Source: Tritrichomonas musculus (lineage: Eukaryota; Parabasalia; Tritrichomonadida; Tritrichomonadidae). From it: DNA of 64,000 bases. The DNA is taken from positions 434,001 to 498,000 of the forward strand of contig JAPFFF010000010.1 in the NCBI GenBank assembly GCA_039105265.1. The letters run 5' to 3'. The notes under the pieces are model-generated. The model did not search any database. It was not told where the DNA came from and was given only the letters and a program-made list of their open reading frames with translations. The stretch's first letter is position 1. Each line of letters begins with the position of its first letter. This document shows, in pieces, positions 46,368 through 57,033 of the stretch. The position numbers and the translations under genes are program-made.

Positions 46368-46817
46368 CTAATTTTTATGATTTGGGTCAGAAGGAGCCGT
46401 AGGAGGAGGATAATATTGTGGTGGTTGTTGGCAAGGCGCTGATCCAGGATAATATTGCTGTTGATATTGTGGCTGAGGTGGATAATATCCAGGTGGTGGA
46501 GGTTGGTAGTATTGAGGAGGAGTGCCAGGCTGAGGTTGTGGTGGGTATCCCCAATATTGGGGATATTGCTGATATTGTGGATTTAATGGTGTCGGTGGTG
46601 GAACATTATTTTCTGGCAAACTATGAGGTTTATCATTTGGTTTTGGCTTTTGATTATTTTTCATTCCTGATATCTGGTCTCTGATACTCTTTCTAGCTGA
46701 ATTTTCTGCTTTCGCTGCAGCTCTATGAATTGTTGAATTAATTGTTGAATTAACTAAACTATTTACATTTCCATTTTTGATTCCGACATTTACCCTTGGT
46801 ATATGAATAAGATTCAT
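46368..46817 (-). CDS. Host Pro/Tyr/Gln-rich small protein
   Basis: The 149-residue protein begins MNLIHIPRVNVGIKNGNVNS. The N-terminal 55 residues are Asn/Ser/Ala-rich and helical. From residue 60 on it becomes a Pro/Gln/Tyr/Gly-rich low-complexity region with PPQYYQPPPPGYYPP-type repeats, the kind found in condensate-forming or membrane-trafficking adaptors. A clear TCATTT initiator 20 bases upstream supports a live host gene. No family is assigned. Confidence 0.7.
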   Translation of the reverse strand: MNLIHIPRVNVGIKNGNVNSLVNSTINSTIHRAAAKAENSARKSIRDQISGMKNNQKPKPNDKPHSLPENNVPPPTPLNPQYQQYPQYWGYPPQPQPGTPPQYYQPPPPGYYPPQPQYQQQYYPGSAPCQQPPQYYPPPTAPSDPNHKN

Positions 46818-46833
46818 TAATTGTTTAGTATTA

Positions 46834-46839
46834 AAATGA
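46834..46839 (-). promoter_or_regulatory. Trichomonad-type initiator (Inr)
   Basis: TCATTT on the - strand puts the likely transcription start (the A) at 46837, 20 bases before the ATG at 46817. This matches the known trichomonad initiator consensus and its usual distance. Confidence 0.7.
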
Positions 46840-47556
46840 CATAAACGTTGAGATCAATATGTTTGAATAGTATCCTATTTCAATAATATATTTAATTCAA
46901 TTTTTTATGAGACTATTGAATTATTACTCACAAAAATTATGATATCATTTTTTATCTTCTCAATCTATTCAAATAAAAATTTTGTTCATAATATAAAAAA
47001 CATTTATAAATTGTTTTAAAATTTGGTTTTTTGGAAATAATTTAGTTATATCATATAAATGCTTTTTTATGATTATATTTTATCATATATTAAATATCTC
47101 TTTGCGTAATTTCTCAATAAAATCAAATCTTTGATTTTAATCATCCATTCAATTTTCGTCGCATCAAATAATTTGATTAAATCAAATTGATTTTATAGTT
47201 TGATAGAATATTCGATAATTCAATAGTTTTATATAGTCAACTATCATTTGAAAGACATAAAAATCATTATATCTTCTAAAAACGCCTTTAAATATTTAAG
47301 ATAAAACATTCTATAACATCTCTTATATAAATTATTGTTTAATGAAAATCGGAGATAATTATTGAGAAAAAAATTGCATGATTTCATCATTTGATGTTAA
47401 AATAACTGGATTTACACCTTGTGAATCTTCAATACTATTCTAATAAAAGCTTTAGATTTTCAAGATCATCAATTGCAAATGCAAGGCGTAATGCAGACCT
47501 TGATTTTCATTGAAAGATATGACTTACAATTTCATTAAATCATATGACTTTGAATT

Positions 47557-48276
47557 TTGTAAACTGTTTCCAATCTGACGGGAACAAAAATTGAATGGAA
47601 TTGAATAAAAAACACGTTATTTACAAAATAATTCTATTCATAAATGTTTTTACAAATGTTGTAAAGTATTCATTTTGTTCCTGTCAGATCGAAAAAACGA
47701 GTTTTTAAAAAATTTTAATTTTATTAATAAAATTAACAAATTTATGAGATTTTTTTCATCAGTTCTCCATACACATATGCTACAAAATATCTATAATGTA
47801 TAAATTAAAAATTTTTTTGTGGATATATTAACATTATTAATGTATATGATAATTGATAGTAGAACAAATAAAAAATATTTATGAAAGTTCTTGTATCTTT
47901 TTTTGATGCACCACTTTTTTGATTACATTCTTTTTTGGAAAAAATGCATGTTATTAGGTTATAATAAGAATTTTGATATCGTGTTGCATAAATATTGCTA
48001 ATAATAACAAGAGTATTTTAATTTGATATGCATATTTTGCAAATTCCTGAGATGCTAATTTGAAAATAAACCATCTAATTAGCTTGGAAACAACATTCGA
48101 GATTTATTGGATCTTTGGACTAATAAAATTGCTGGTTCATCCTTTTTTGACGATGAATTTGGGTCATTGGATCTAACTGTATATATTTGCGTTTGGATCT
48201 TAAATTATTCAATTTTTAAAATTTTCACTTTCTTTTCAAAAAGTTGATACCGTATCAGATTGAAAACAGTTTATAA
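47557..48276. repeat. Inverted-repeat pair about 720 bp apart, possible DNA-transposon relic
   Basis: The left arm AAACTGTTTCCAATCTGA (47561 on) matches, as reverse complement, the right arm at 48250-48276 with about one mismatch in 18 and a CGG extension. No transposase frame lies between. A non-autonomous element or host repeat is possible. Confidence 0.5.
47573..47689. repeat. Shorter inverted repeat, about 117 bp
   Basis: ATCTGACGGGAACAAAA at 47573 and its near reverse complement at 47673-47689 enclose about 80 AT-rich bases and could form a hairpin. The left arm partly overlaps the left arm of the larger pair, suggesting nested ends of one family. Confidence 0.5.
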
Positions 48277-49642
48277 TATTAAGATAAGTATTATTATTGA
48301 TGTCAAGTTTGTCATTGGTTAACAAATGTTTGACAAATTCAATAATTTCTTTTTCAATGGCCAAATAAACTGCTGTTATATAGATTAATTTACATTATAT
48401 TTAGAATTTTTTTGAAAAGTATGATTCAATATTTTATCATTCAAAAAGCTCTTCAGTCTCGTTTTAACATCTCCTAAATTAGTACAAACATATTTATAAA
48501 AAGGATTCAGCTCAAACTTAGGTTTCCTTTCTTAATGAGTTTTGGTTCAGAGAGTTTTAGAAATATATAAAAACGAGCAAGGAAAGACAATTTTTTAGAA
48601 AAATTTCAATATAAAATATGATTTACATTATTAAATTATAATCATTCAAACAATAAAACACAAATATGCTATAAAAATATCAAATTTTTCTTTATTTTTT
48701 AGTTTCTGGAGTTTATATTAATTTGTTTTATATTAAATATGAAAACGTTTGCAGACTCAAATTAGATTAGAAGTTACTACTTATGTTTTTAACTTATTAA
48801 GAGTTATAAATATTCATTTTAATATAAGTGATATTCTTTTTAAAAGAAAATTAAAGAAGTTTTTGTCTTTTTATTTGAATGGAATATGATTGTTTATCAT
48901 TCATAAAAATCGAGAGATCCAAAAGTAAGTTCCCTTATAGATACAAAAGTTCATCTGCATTTTTAGGTATTAAAAGTTGAATATATTTTTCAACATTAAT
49001 ATCATATGTGAGGAGTAAATTATAATTCTGTTTTTATTATAACAAAAGAAAAGCATCAATGAATTTCAAAATTTTGGTGCCATTGAAAAATTGAATTAAA
49101 GGTTCAATTTTGACGGTTTTAATATGGATTTCTTAAATTTGCATTGACATATATCTGTCCCAGAAGTTATTATCAGAAACTAAGATATTTTTTTTAAAAA
49201 AATAACCACCATCTTAATCGAGAGGTAAGAATCAGTACTGTTGGTGAAATTTTCACTGAAATATTCAAATATAAATATCTTTTATTTTATAAATAAAATT
49301 TATTATTGGAGAACCTATTTATATATTTTTAAAAATATATATTTTCAATATCTAATTCCTTTTCAACTACAGCCATTCATTCTAGCCACCTCTTTTGAAA
49401 TTAGTACGTAAAAAATATACTTCATTCAAAAACACAGGAAGTTATCTAGAAAAATTGAATGGAATATAAACTATTATTTCTTTCAGTATCATCAACCATA
49501 TTACAATTTATTTATTAGCTGAAAGCCTTAATAATGAAATTTTATCCAAAAAAAATTGCATTTTCTATTGAAAATGAATTATTTTGAATGAAACATTCAA
49601 TTCCAAAAGATTTTGTTTTAGTCTATGAATATTCCATTAGAA

Positions 49643-51174
49643 TCACTCAATTTCCTTGGGTTCAAAAACCCAAAAACCGCAATTATTGTTATTGTGGTGG
49701 GTTTTTATTTTAGATATTATATGTAAGTCGGTTGGCCTCTATATATCATATAAACCCAACAAAAACTAAAATTGTAAAAAAAATTATATCGAAATTATTT
49801 CATATTTTAACAATACATTTTTAACACTTTATATTTTGCAGCATTAAATATTTATATATAATTTTAAAAAATATCACGCTCTCACGGTAAAATAATTAAG
49901 ATATCTTTGTTTTTGTTATTTTCATTAAAAATCTTGGGTTTTGATATAACTATTTATTTGAATAATGAGTTTTATATTTTTTCAAATGTAAATTTTAATT
50001 ACTAGCAAGACCATATTTATATTCTTTCATTTTTGATTTGATTTTATAGATATTTTACAATATAAAATTTATATTTTATGAGACTAATATCAAAATTTAA
50101 AATATTTCAGGGAAATCAATGAGTTATCACAAAATTATTTGCAGATAAAAATTTTAACTGAGCTTTTTTTTTGTATTTATTTTTATAGATATAAAACATA
50201 TTAGGGATTAATTTTAGAATAGTTGTACTTTTGAGAGAGTAATTCAATTTTTTCATCACAATATTTGGTGGGCCAAAATGGTATGAACAAAAAACGAATA
50301 AATTGAGAGAAGCATTGTAAAATTGATAATATCAAAATCTTTAATATATTATGTTTATTTCGATAAGTTTTTAAAAAAGCTCTATTTTAATAAACCATAT
50401 AAATATAATACGTATTATTTTACCAAAGTTTTTAGGTATTACTTTTTTATCTTTGTAAAAAATGAATATATGATTTTCAACTCATATCATTTGCAAATAA
50501 GTAAAATTTGGTACGCAAAATAGTCTTTTAACACGATAAATACGTTAAAAACAAGTAGTAAAAGATGATTGAATAGCTTTTCAAAACTGAAAATTTGTTC
50601 CATCTTTTGTAGAGCAATGCTTATAAAATAACCAATTATACAAAGGTGAAAGCTTGTAGATTACATCATATTGCTGCTTGCTTTTTCAAATTTTGAATCT
50701 TTTTAGAATTATGAAATAACTGGGATTGTACTCATTTGTGGCGATTCTTAGCAGTGCAATCTTTCTTAATAATACCGCCACTTGATAATAATTTGCATTT
50801 TCATGCATAATTTATCGAATTTCCTTTGTTTTTGATGAAAAATATTTTCATTACTTTCTCATTAAAATTGTCATAAACCATTGAATTTTTGTTTTTTGGG
50901 CTTAAAAATGTTTGATAATATCTCAAAACGTACCGTTAGAAAATTTAATATTTTAATAATGTATTAAATAAATATATCATTAATAATAAATAAATATTCT
51001 ATATATGCAAGTAGTCGGAGGTCAAAGAGATAAAATATTAAGTCTAAATCATTTTTTAAAGATTTGGATTTGACTTGGTTTGTTTGGGTTTCGTTTCTTT
51101 TGGGATTACCTAATTTCTTCGACCCAAACCCACAAAAATCTGACATTTTTTTGGGTTTCTAAGAAATTGAGTGA
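49643..51174. repeat. Inverted-repeat pair about 1.5 kb apart
   Basis: TCACTCAATTTCCTTGGG at 49643 and the reverse complement of 51146-51174 share CACTCAATTTC and a following CCCAAAAA tract. The interior has no transposase frame. It may be a decayed transposon or two solitary repeats. Confidence 0.35.
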
Positions 51175-51952
51175 ATGTTTAAGACAATATTTTTCTTGCC
51201 ATATATCATATTAAGGATGAATTCAAAAGTAAAGATATATTCAATATTATCAATTGGCTCAAGTAAACATAAAATTACTTTAAATAATTTTTTTTTATAA
51301 ACATATCATATTATATAATATAAGTATTTTTATATTATTCTTTTAATACCCATAAAATTTTTTTTTGATGTCTTACAAATAACTCTAGATAGTTATTTTA
51401 TTTTTATTTTATTCTAAAAATCTGATCGCCAACCACATTTTCTAAATATTGTATTCTATTTCTAGGAAATTTAATATGTTTTTTTGAATGATTCAGAAGC
51501 TTGATTCAAGCCAAACATGATTTTTTATATTATCATATATTTGCATTAAAATAATATTTTATATATTTAATTTTTCATAACAATAATAAATAATATAAAT
51601 TCCTGGAATATATCGTCTATTTTATAAGTAAAAGCATTAAAAGTACTATTTTCAACGAGATATATATGATATCATAAAACATAATTATATATATTGATAA
51701 AAAGTAATATATCACAAAATAAAGCATTTAAATATTATATACTACATATATATTTAATACTGCAAAAATATATATTTTAAATAATCCATACTCATTCGTA
51801 AAATTTTACAATAACTTTAAAAAAAAATTCTCATAAAATATTTAAATTTGAATAAAACTATACTCATAAAATCTCAGAAAAAGTATTTTGCATCCCTTTT
51901 ATTTGAATGAATAAAAGTATGCTTCGTTAAGCATTTTTATGACATATTATTC

Positions 51953-52750
51953 ATGAAAACCATTATATCTAATGTTTTCATTTTTTATTTGCAATTTTTT
52001 ATTTTTGAAAAATTCTATTCAATTTTTGAAAGAATAAAAAATTTAATGAAAAATAGGGTCGTCCAATATGTATATTTCCCATGCTTTTCTTCAAGTATAA
52101 ATGAACAAATGGGAGCGTTAAATAATAACATGGCGATTATTCATTCAAAGAGAGAAAAAAAGAAAAGATTCGAAAAACGATTTTCATCATTATTACTTGA
52201 TTCTTACCAAAATCCGTCATGTATTGGCATAAATGGTGCATTTTTCTTAGATAATGTAAATTTTGCAGCAAATCCAAAAATACTTTCAAACAAATTATCA
52301 ATCAAGCCAAACTCTCTGGTGAAAGATTTTCGATTCTTTGAAATCAAATGCGTCAAAAAAATAGATGTTTTTTGGGTAACTGTTCTTCCTGACATTAAAG
52401 GTTGGAAAGTTTATCAACATTTGAAAAAAGAATTCACATTAAATAAGATATTATTAAATACAAATTGCCAAGATAATATAAAATCTTTGGACTGGAATGA
52501 TAAAAAGAAAAGATTAAGCAAGAGCAATATAGAGCATGATCAAAATCAAATATGCATTCACTCATCACAATCTCAACCAAACAATGAATCAGATTTTAAC
52601 GAGATAGACAACACTGGACAAAAACAGCAACATCTGAAATCGAGTAAAACATCAATGGATTTTGAATCAATTTTGAAAGCTCCCAGAGGCTTTTTTGAGG
52701 AAGATGATGAGAATTTTGATTCAAAAGATTTCAATGATTTTTATTTCTAA
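51953..52750 (+). CDS. Host protein, possible initiator-binding-type winged helix
   Basis: The open frame gives 265 residues; the first 50 are hydrophobic and AT-driven, so a start at 52046 or 52109 is possible. Residues 78-152 look folded. A segment NPKILSNKLSIKPNSLVKDF (108-127) matches, without gaps, the spacing of N, L, L, K, S and F I remember in the recognition region of trichomonad initiator-binding domains (IBP39-like). The C-terminal 80 residues are polar and acidic. If correct, it is a core-promoter or transcription factor. No clear initiator is visible upstream. The domain call rests on memory. Confidence 0.45.
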   Translation: MKTIISNVFIFYLQFFIFEKFYSIFERIKNLMKNRVVQYVYFPCFSSSINEQMGALNNNMAIIHSKREKKKRFEKRFSSLLLDSYQNPSCIGINGAFFLDNVNFAANPKILSNKLSIKPNSLVKDFRFFEIKCVKKIDVFWVTVLPDIKGWKVYQHLKKEFTLNKILLNTNCQDNIKSLDWNDKKKRLSKSNIEHDQNQICIHSSQSQPNNESDFNEIDNTGQKQQHLKSSKTSMDFESILKAPRGFFEEDDENFDSKDFNDFYF

Positions 52751-53524
52751 CATAGATTAATTTAATGTTAAAAATATTATCTTGATAATCTGAATATGTG
52801 TCCTTAACCAAAATTTCATGCATGAAAATAAAACAAAAATGTTTCTTTTCCCAAAAATTATGAATTTATTATATAAAAAATGCTATACTCTCGATCTTAG
52901 ATTTACTGGTCATATCATCTTCTTAAATTGAAAAAGTTTTAAAATGAACTGAATTTTTTTTATTTAAAAAAGCGTTCTTAAACTTCAATTCCAATTACTT
53001 CTGATTCTTCAATCAATATGGCCAAAATTCTTTAATTACAACTATAAAGATTTTCTAATAAGACTGCCTAACATTTTCAATTACTTATCTTGTCATTTTT
53101 ATATTACAACCATCGCTATATCTCAAATTACTAATATCGGAACTCTTTATGTGTTGATACTGTAAATTCTCAAAAATGAAAATTTTCATTTCAATATTAC
53201 TACTAATATGTATTTTCCAAACTATTAATATACAAATTCCTTAAATATTTGAAATTCGATTTCTCAACTTCTACTTCTTCAAATTTTCAACTATTACTAC
53301 TGCAATCATTAAATTTGAATATATTAACATTTTTTTAAATTTCTTGTTCCTGAAATCCATTTATCAATCTTTCTATTTCTGTTCTATTAGAACTTGTTTA
53401 ACAAGTATTTGAAGAAAACCAATTAATTATTATCACTATTTATATTAATTCATAAAATCGAAACTCAACTGAAGAATTGCGACTTTTTCTATAAATATAT
53501 ATAACAAGAAAAGCATATCTCTCC

Positions 53525-53526
<2 letters not shown>
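52751..53526. other. AT-rich host intergenic DNA
   Basis: No credible gene or RNA is visible; pyrimidine-rich stretches become frequent toward the poly-T tract. Confidence 0.55.

Positions 53527-53555
<29 letters not shown>
53527..53555. repeat. Poly-T tract (29 bases)
   Basis: A run of 29 T gives false Lys-rich frames on the other strand. Such runs are prone to slippage and to assembly error. Confidence 0.95.
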
Positions 53556-53689
53556 CGAATTCAAATAATTTGACAGTATCGAGAAAACTTGAATTGTACT
53601 ATAGGTTAGCCAAGGATCAAATTTCATAATAAAAGTGGTCTGGGGTTTCAACAAAAGTGCCCTGGTTTCTACAGTGACTATATAATTAT

Positions 53690-54003
53690 TTCCGAGAAAT
53701 CTATAAAATCTGTAAAATTGAATAATTATTCAAAATATAGTCGAAAAATTTCATCCGAGAAATCTGTAATTTTCAATATATCATTCAAAATATTTTTTTC
53801 CATTAATTTTCTGAAGAACTTCTGAAGAATCTGTAAAATTGAATTAATTTTCAATGTCTAACAAAAGTTCGAAAAATTTCATCTGAGAAATCTGTAAAAT
53901 TGAATGCCTAACAAAAGTTCCAAACTTTTCATCCGAATAATCTGTAAAATTCAATGTCTAACAAAAGTTCCAAACTTTTTCATCCGAATAATCTGTAAAA
54001 TTG
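53690..54003. repeat. 50-bp tandem repeat, three clear units plus older copies
   Basis: Units starting AATGTCTAACAAAAGTTC begin at 53853, 53903 and 53953, spaced exactly 50 bases. Each holds TTCATC and AATCTGTAAAATT. More diverged ATCTGTAAAATT copies reach back to about 53690. Confidence 0.85.
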
Positions 54004-54129
54004 AATAAATTAATTTTTTACGAAAAATCTGTAAAAATATGAAAATCCAAAATTAACAAATCCATTTCAAAACAAAACTCGTAAATTTTTTAAATTTGTC
54101 TTGAGATTTTGTTTAAAAACCTATTTTAA

Positions 54130-54369
54130 GGTACAAATCCAGTACGTTTAGTAACCGCAATTTTTTTTGACATTCTCAAAGAATAAGATGACATGTTAAA
54201 TAAAAAACGATTATTTTCATCCATTTCATATAACATGTCATAATATTTATTTAAATTGTAAAATAAGTGTCAAAAACAAACCTAGTCAATTTAAACTTTT
54301 TCAGAGACATGCAACTATTCAAATAATAAACGTTCTCCTATTCAAAAAATAACGTACTGGATTTGTACC
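54130..54369. mobile_element. 240-bp MITE with 19-bp perfect terminal inverted repeats and TTAA flanks
   Basis: GGTACAAATCCAGTACGTT at the left end is perfectly matched, inverted, at the right end. TTAA stands directly outside both ends (54126-54129 and 54370-54373) as a likely target duplication. The interior is AT-rich, with a further GACATGTTA/TAACATGTC inverted pair, and has no gene. TTAA target use suggests mobilisation by a piggyBac-type transposase, but other superfamilies are possible. Confidence 0.8.
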
Positions 54370-54373
54370 TTAA

Positions 54374-55974
54374 AATTTAATATCACCAATTTTTTTAAAC
54401 CTTAATCTCACCAATTTTTTTTAAATTTGTCTTGGAGGGGGTTTTTTATATATATGCGTTGTTGGTTAATATATTATTATTATTGTTTTTATATAAAATT
54501 TTATATAAGCCCTGATATTTTACGACATTGAAAAAAAATTTTTATTCAAAAATTTAAAATTTATTCAATTTTACATTTGAATGTATATTTGTCCATAGCC
54601 CATCTATTCAATTTTCATTAATCTTTCCTGTTTTAAGAAACTCTTTTTACAGCCTTTCATAGCAATTATCCAAAACTTTTCGTTTTTTTAACGCTAATAT
54701 CAATGTTTTTAGTGCCGCAGGATCATTAATTACTTTGCAAATACACAATTACTGTTCAAACATATCCTTTCTTTTTTTGCTTTTACAATTTTGCCATTTT
54801 ATCTCAAACAGTATACTTTAGCTATCAACCATTAACAGATCTTTTTTGTTCTTGCTCATATATTCTCCATCTTTTTTTTTTCTTTGATCTGAATTTCATT
54901 GTTTGGCATTTAGATTTTTGTTAATCACTAAACTAAGCACTCTTTTTTAAAATAATCTACTCTTTTATGTTTTAATCTACTTTTATCTTTCTTTTTTTGA
55001 ATTCATCTTTTGAAAACTTTTTGAATGACTTTTCATCATATCCATTCAAAGTTTCTCTTGATATTTTTTTATATAAAAAAAACAGCATGAAAAGCATTTT
55101 AAAAACATTTTTTACTTTTAATATTTTTTATTTTCATGTCATACTTGAAATTAATGTGATTGTAGCTTAATTTGCAGAAATTATTGCATAATAATTATAA
55201 TCAAAAGAAACAGCTGAAAAATAGAGATAGATTTTATAGGCGAAAATTATTGGATATAAGGTGAAGGATCTAAAATTGCACCAAGAATTTCAAAACCAAA
55301 AGTATATTTTGGAAAAAATAGCAATTTAGTTTTGGAAATCAAAACTTTTTGAAAGACTGAAAATCAAACTTCAATATGAATATTATATTTTTCATCTACA
55401 ATGAAATCTAAAATCTTCCCCACTATAGATTCCTATGAATAACAATTTGTTTCAATGATATTCGAAAAATAATTTCAGCACTTTTTCGATATGTATGTTT
55501 TTATTAGATAAAATAAATTGGTTACCTTTCATAATTATAATTGTAAAAAGGTTAGTTTTAATTCCTTATAGAAACAGAAAAAATTGACCTTTTTTTTGAC
55601 TTTTTTATTATAAACGGAAAATTAACGTATATTAAAATGTATCATTTCAAAGATATTGAGAGAGCTCACATTTTTTGAATGTAAAAATTACAAATTTATA
55701 GAAATATTTCTATATTATAAAACAACTTTTTTTTATGAAAAATATTAATTTTTAAGAATAAAAATGGCTTCTAATACTCAAAAACTTCAACTTTTTCATT
55801 ATTGTAAAATATTAGGGCTATTAAATTTGACTGATAGGAAATCAGGGTATCATTGAATAATTTTTATTTATATTTTTGAAAATAGTTAATCATTGGAAGA
55901 AATATTCATTCCACAGTCAGTTAAACAATTTCAAAATAAAGTTTTTAAAGGTTGTTCTTGTTTATTAAATGTTT
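54374..55974. other. AT-rich host intergenic DNA
   Basis: Rich in T-runs and short palindromes. A 30-codon frame at about 55764 is too short and unsupported. I see no gene, RNA or strong repeat. Confidence 0.5.
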
Positions 55975-57033
55975 TTATTGATCCTTATTATACTCAAAAT
56001 CAAACTGCAAAAGCTTTATTACTTGCTTTTCAAAGGGATGAAATTCAAGTTTTGCATTAATTATTTGATCTGTTTTAATGAAATCAAGCATTTTATCTTT
56101 ATCTTCAAAATCAAATGATTTTTTTTCCATCTCTCTTGATGCTTCAGGCATTATAAATACTTGATTTGGATTATAATTGAAATATTCCAAAAAATCTCGT
56201 GTAGTCTTCTCTTTGTCACTTAAAGTTTTAATCATCTTATCTATATAATGAATAGGTTTAATATTGGGATTTCCATTATTTATTACAATTCCAACTGCTC
56301 TTTTTTCAGAATCACTTAAATTTGGGAACATTTTATTAAATTCTGACAAAAATCTTACAACACAAAGTCCGTGGCAACATCTTATTTGATCATTATGAAT
56401 ATTGGGATTTCCATTATTAATTTGGTTTCATTAATATGGGTCTTTAATAAATATTGTGTTGAATATACACTCAATATTCGATCAACAAAATCAAATGTAT
56501 TTTCAAAGCAATGCAATTCGATAAATGCCATTTTGTTTGTTTCATCAATTGTTACGTCAGGTATTTTTTTTTTTTTTTTTTTTTTTTTTGAATGCAAAAA
56601 TCAATATCATAATCAAATCCTTCAAGTCTATATTCTGACAAGTCTTCAGAAAATATAACTTTTAATTCTTTTCCAGATAAAATGCATGAAATTGATGTTT
56701 TGCCGGTTTTTTCATATCCTAATATAATAGTTTTATTAAGATTTTTAATTGAATCATACAATTTCTCTATCTTAATCTGTTCATTTATTATTTCATTTTT
56801 AATTTTTTTCATCAAATTTTCAATTTCATTTGTAAAGAAAAAGAAATTCAATGAAATAACAATTATTTCAGTAAAATAGTCATCAATTACTTTTTGATCA
56901 TAAAACATTTCTATAATATAATTTGAAATATTATTATGATGGCATTTAATCGATTCTTTTAAAACATTTATAAATGAATCGTTTTCAGGTTTAACTTCAT
57001 TCTCTTCAAGAAAGTGAATCAATTCTGTATTAC
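55975..57033 (-). pseudogene. Host ankyrin/DUF3447-type protein with P-loop NTPase domain, broken and truncated
   Basis: Read leftwards on the - strand, an ankyrin-like segment (IHFLEENEVKPENDSFINVL, then HHNNISNYI) is followed by a P-loop, IILGYEKTGKTSISC (GxxxxGKT). After a 26-base homopolymer the frame shifts and NTPase-like sequence continues (PDVTIDETNKMAFIELH). After another frame change MSEFNKMFPNLSDSEKRAVG follows, to a stop at 55975. Three frames are thus needed, so the gene is broken; the poly-A/T tract is the clearest lesion. The 5' part is missing because the frame runs straight into the second Polinton copy at 57034. Families of this type are abundant in trichomonads. Confidence 0.7.
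56564..56589. repeat. Poly-T tract (26 bases) inside the NTPase pseudogene
   Basis: A 26-base T-run on the + strand encodes a poly-Lys insert in the host gene on the - strand and coincides with a frame change. It may be a real expansion or a sequencing artefact. Confidence 0.9.

Larger units (their letters stand above)
46840..51952. other. Long AT-rich host region without a credible gene
   Basis: Frames are short and consist of AT-driven low-complexity residues. No tRNA or rRNA was recognised. The region holds two inverted-repeat pairs, listed separately, and many A/T runs. Confidence 0.6.

Noticed and set aside
50323-51146. Two frames of 60-66 codons in the gene-free host region
   Set aside because: AT-driven Tyr/Phe/Ile/Lys composition and no initiator; one overlaps an inverted-repeat arm.
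53445-53654. 69-codon frame with poly-Lys
   Set aside because: Created by the 29-base poly-T tract.
55764-55856. 30-codon frame beginning MASNTQKLQ
   Set aside because: Too short, no initiator, no neighbouring support.
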